A stretch of DNA of 64,000 bases. Source: Desemzia sp. RIT 804 (lineage in GTDB: Bacteria > Bacillota > Bacilli > Lactobacillales > Carnobacteriaceae). The DNA lies in the NCBI RefSeq assembly GCF_016892605.1, contig NZ_JAFEMV010000002.1, positions 372,001 through 436,000 of the forward strand. Direction: 5' to 3'. The notes beneath the pieces are model-generated. The model was not told the origin of the DNA. It saw only the letters and a program-made list of their open reading frames with translations, and ran no database searches. Position numbers and translations under genes: made by a program. This document shows positions 63,663 to 64,000 of this stretch, piece after piece; positions within the stretch are counted from its first letter, which is position 1; every line of letters begins with the position of its first letter.

Positions 63663-64000
63663 ATGTCAAACGAAAGAATTGGATTAATCGATATTGGTTC
63701 CAACACGGTTCGTTTAGTTATTTTTGAAACAGATGCTTATTACAATATTAAGGAGTTACAGAATATTAAAACTCCTGCTCGTTTGTATCTCTATCTTTCA
63801 GAAGATAAAGTTTTGAGTCAAGAAGGTATTGATAAATTAACGGAAATCATGCTCAGTTTTAAAAAAGTAGCTGTTCAGTACGAAGTAGATACCTTAATGC
63901 CTGTTGCAACAGCGGCTATTCGTCAATCCAAAAATCAACAAAAAATCTTAGACCATGTAAAAGAAAAAACCGGGATCAAAATCACTTTATTAGCAGAAGA
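63663..64000 (+). CDS. ppx: Ppx/GppA phosphatase, 3' end beyond the window
   Basis: The first 112 codons encode the start of an exopolyphosphatase/guanosine pentaphosphatase (Ppx/GppA, ASKHA fold). The phosphate-1 motif GLIDIGSNTVRLVIFE is at residues 7-22, and MPVATAAIRQSKNQ matches the second conserved block (TxAxR) near residue 80. TGAGG lies 7 bases before the ATG. The gene runs off the right edge, so its length and partners (often ppk) are not visible. Confidence 0.9.
   Translation, partial: MSNERIGLIDIGSNTVRLVIFETDAYYNIKELQNIKTPARLYLYLSEDKVLSQEGIDKLTEIMLSFKKVAVQYEVDTLMPVATAAIRQSKNQQKILDHVKEKTGIKITLLAE

Overview
This window looks like the chromosome of a low-GC Gram-positive lactic acid bacterium (Lactobacillales). 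A Carnobacterium-like member of the Carnobacteriaceae is my best guess. The basis is low GC, strong AGGAGG-type ribosome binding sites, a mevalonate-pathway operon, a potABCD polyamine operon, a GlnP-type binding-protein/permease fusion, cre sites and a yybP-ykoY (Mn2+) riboswitch. The genus is inferred, not proven. No rRNA, tRNA, CRISPR array or prophage was seen. Two genes run off the ends: mvaD at the left edge and a Ppx/GppA gene at the right edge.

Layout. 1-3.4 kb: mevalonate genes mvaD-mvaK2-fni. 3.6-9.9 kb: YhdH-type oxidoreductase, acyl-CoA thioesterase, AzlCD amino-acid exporter, TraX-like membrane protein, pyrimidine-nucleoside phosphorylase, rpiA and an ASCH protein. 10.2-16.2 kb: potD-potC-potB-potA with an upstream XRE-cupin regulator, then murB. 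16.6-20.2 kb: potassium uptake genes ktrA-ktrB plus a second ktrB. 20.4-38 kb: aryl/beta-glucoside metabolism (two PTS EIIC proteins, two GH1 and one GH4 phospho-beta-glucosidase, a GntR-UTRA regulator), interrupted by exoA, a riboswitch-controlled P-type ATPase, a DUF368 polyprenyl-phosphate transporter and a macrolide-phosphotransferase-like kinase. 38-49.5 kb: exonuclease, glutamine-type ABC transporter, GntR/DUF1648 pair, acetyltransferases, tsaE, a broken serine hydrolase, a deleted IS1182-family element, pta, ung and a HAD phosphatase. 49.6-54 kb: a four-gene operon of three Gfo/Idh/MocA dehydrogenases and one TIM-barrel isomerase. 54-64 kb: YvrJ-like microprotein, DUF711 and ACT proteins, LURP-one protein, two HesB-like paralogues, uvrC, a 3D-domain secreted protein, a deoxyribosyltransferase-like protein and ppx.

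The most unusual content is intergenic. At least four families of dispersed, non-coding inverted-repeat elements occupy gene ends. R1 has five copies (GTTGGT inverted ends). R2 has four loci with long hairpins whose stem sequences differ completely while pairing is kept; the units are bounded by TAAGAGCG repeats, and at two loci that motif forms the stop codon of the preceding gene. R3 has three copies and is a 175-190 bp MITE-like element whose ends resemble those of the IS1182 remnant. R4 has two copies with 10-bp TTTGCGTTCC inverted ends exactly 97 bp apart. Elements of R1 and R2 repeatedly lie between a stop codon and that gene's terminator, so they would be carried in the 3' end of the mRNA. 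The R2 family is my best candidate for something undescribed.

Functionally, the carbohydrate genes appear to be under CcpA control (cre sites before both EIIC genes and cre-like sites before two glucosidases). Two of the phospho-glucosidase promoters also share a 14-bp palindrome, TGTAATNNATTACA, which may be the site of a common regulator.
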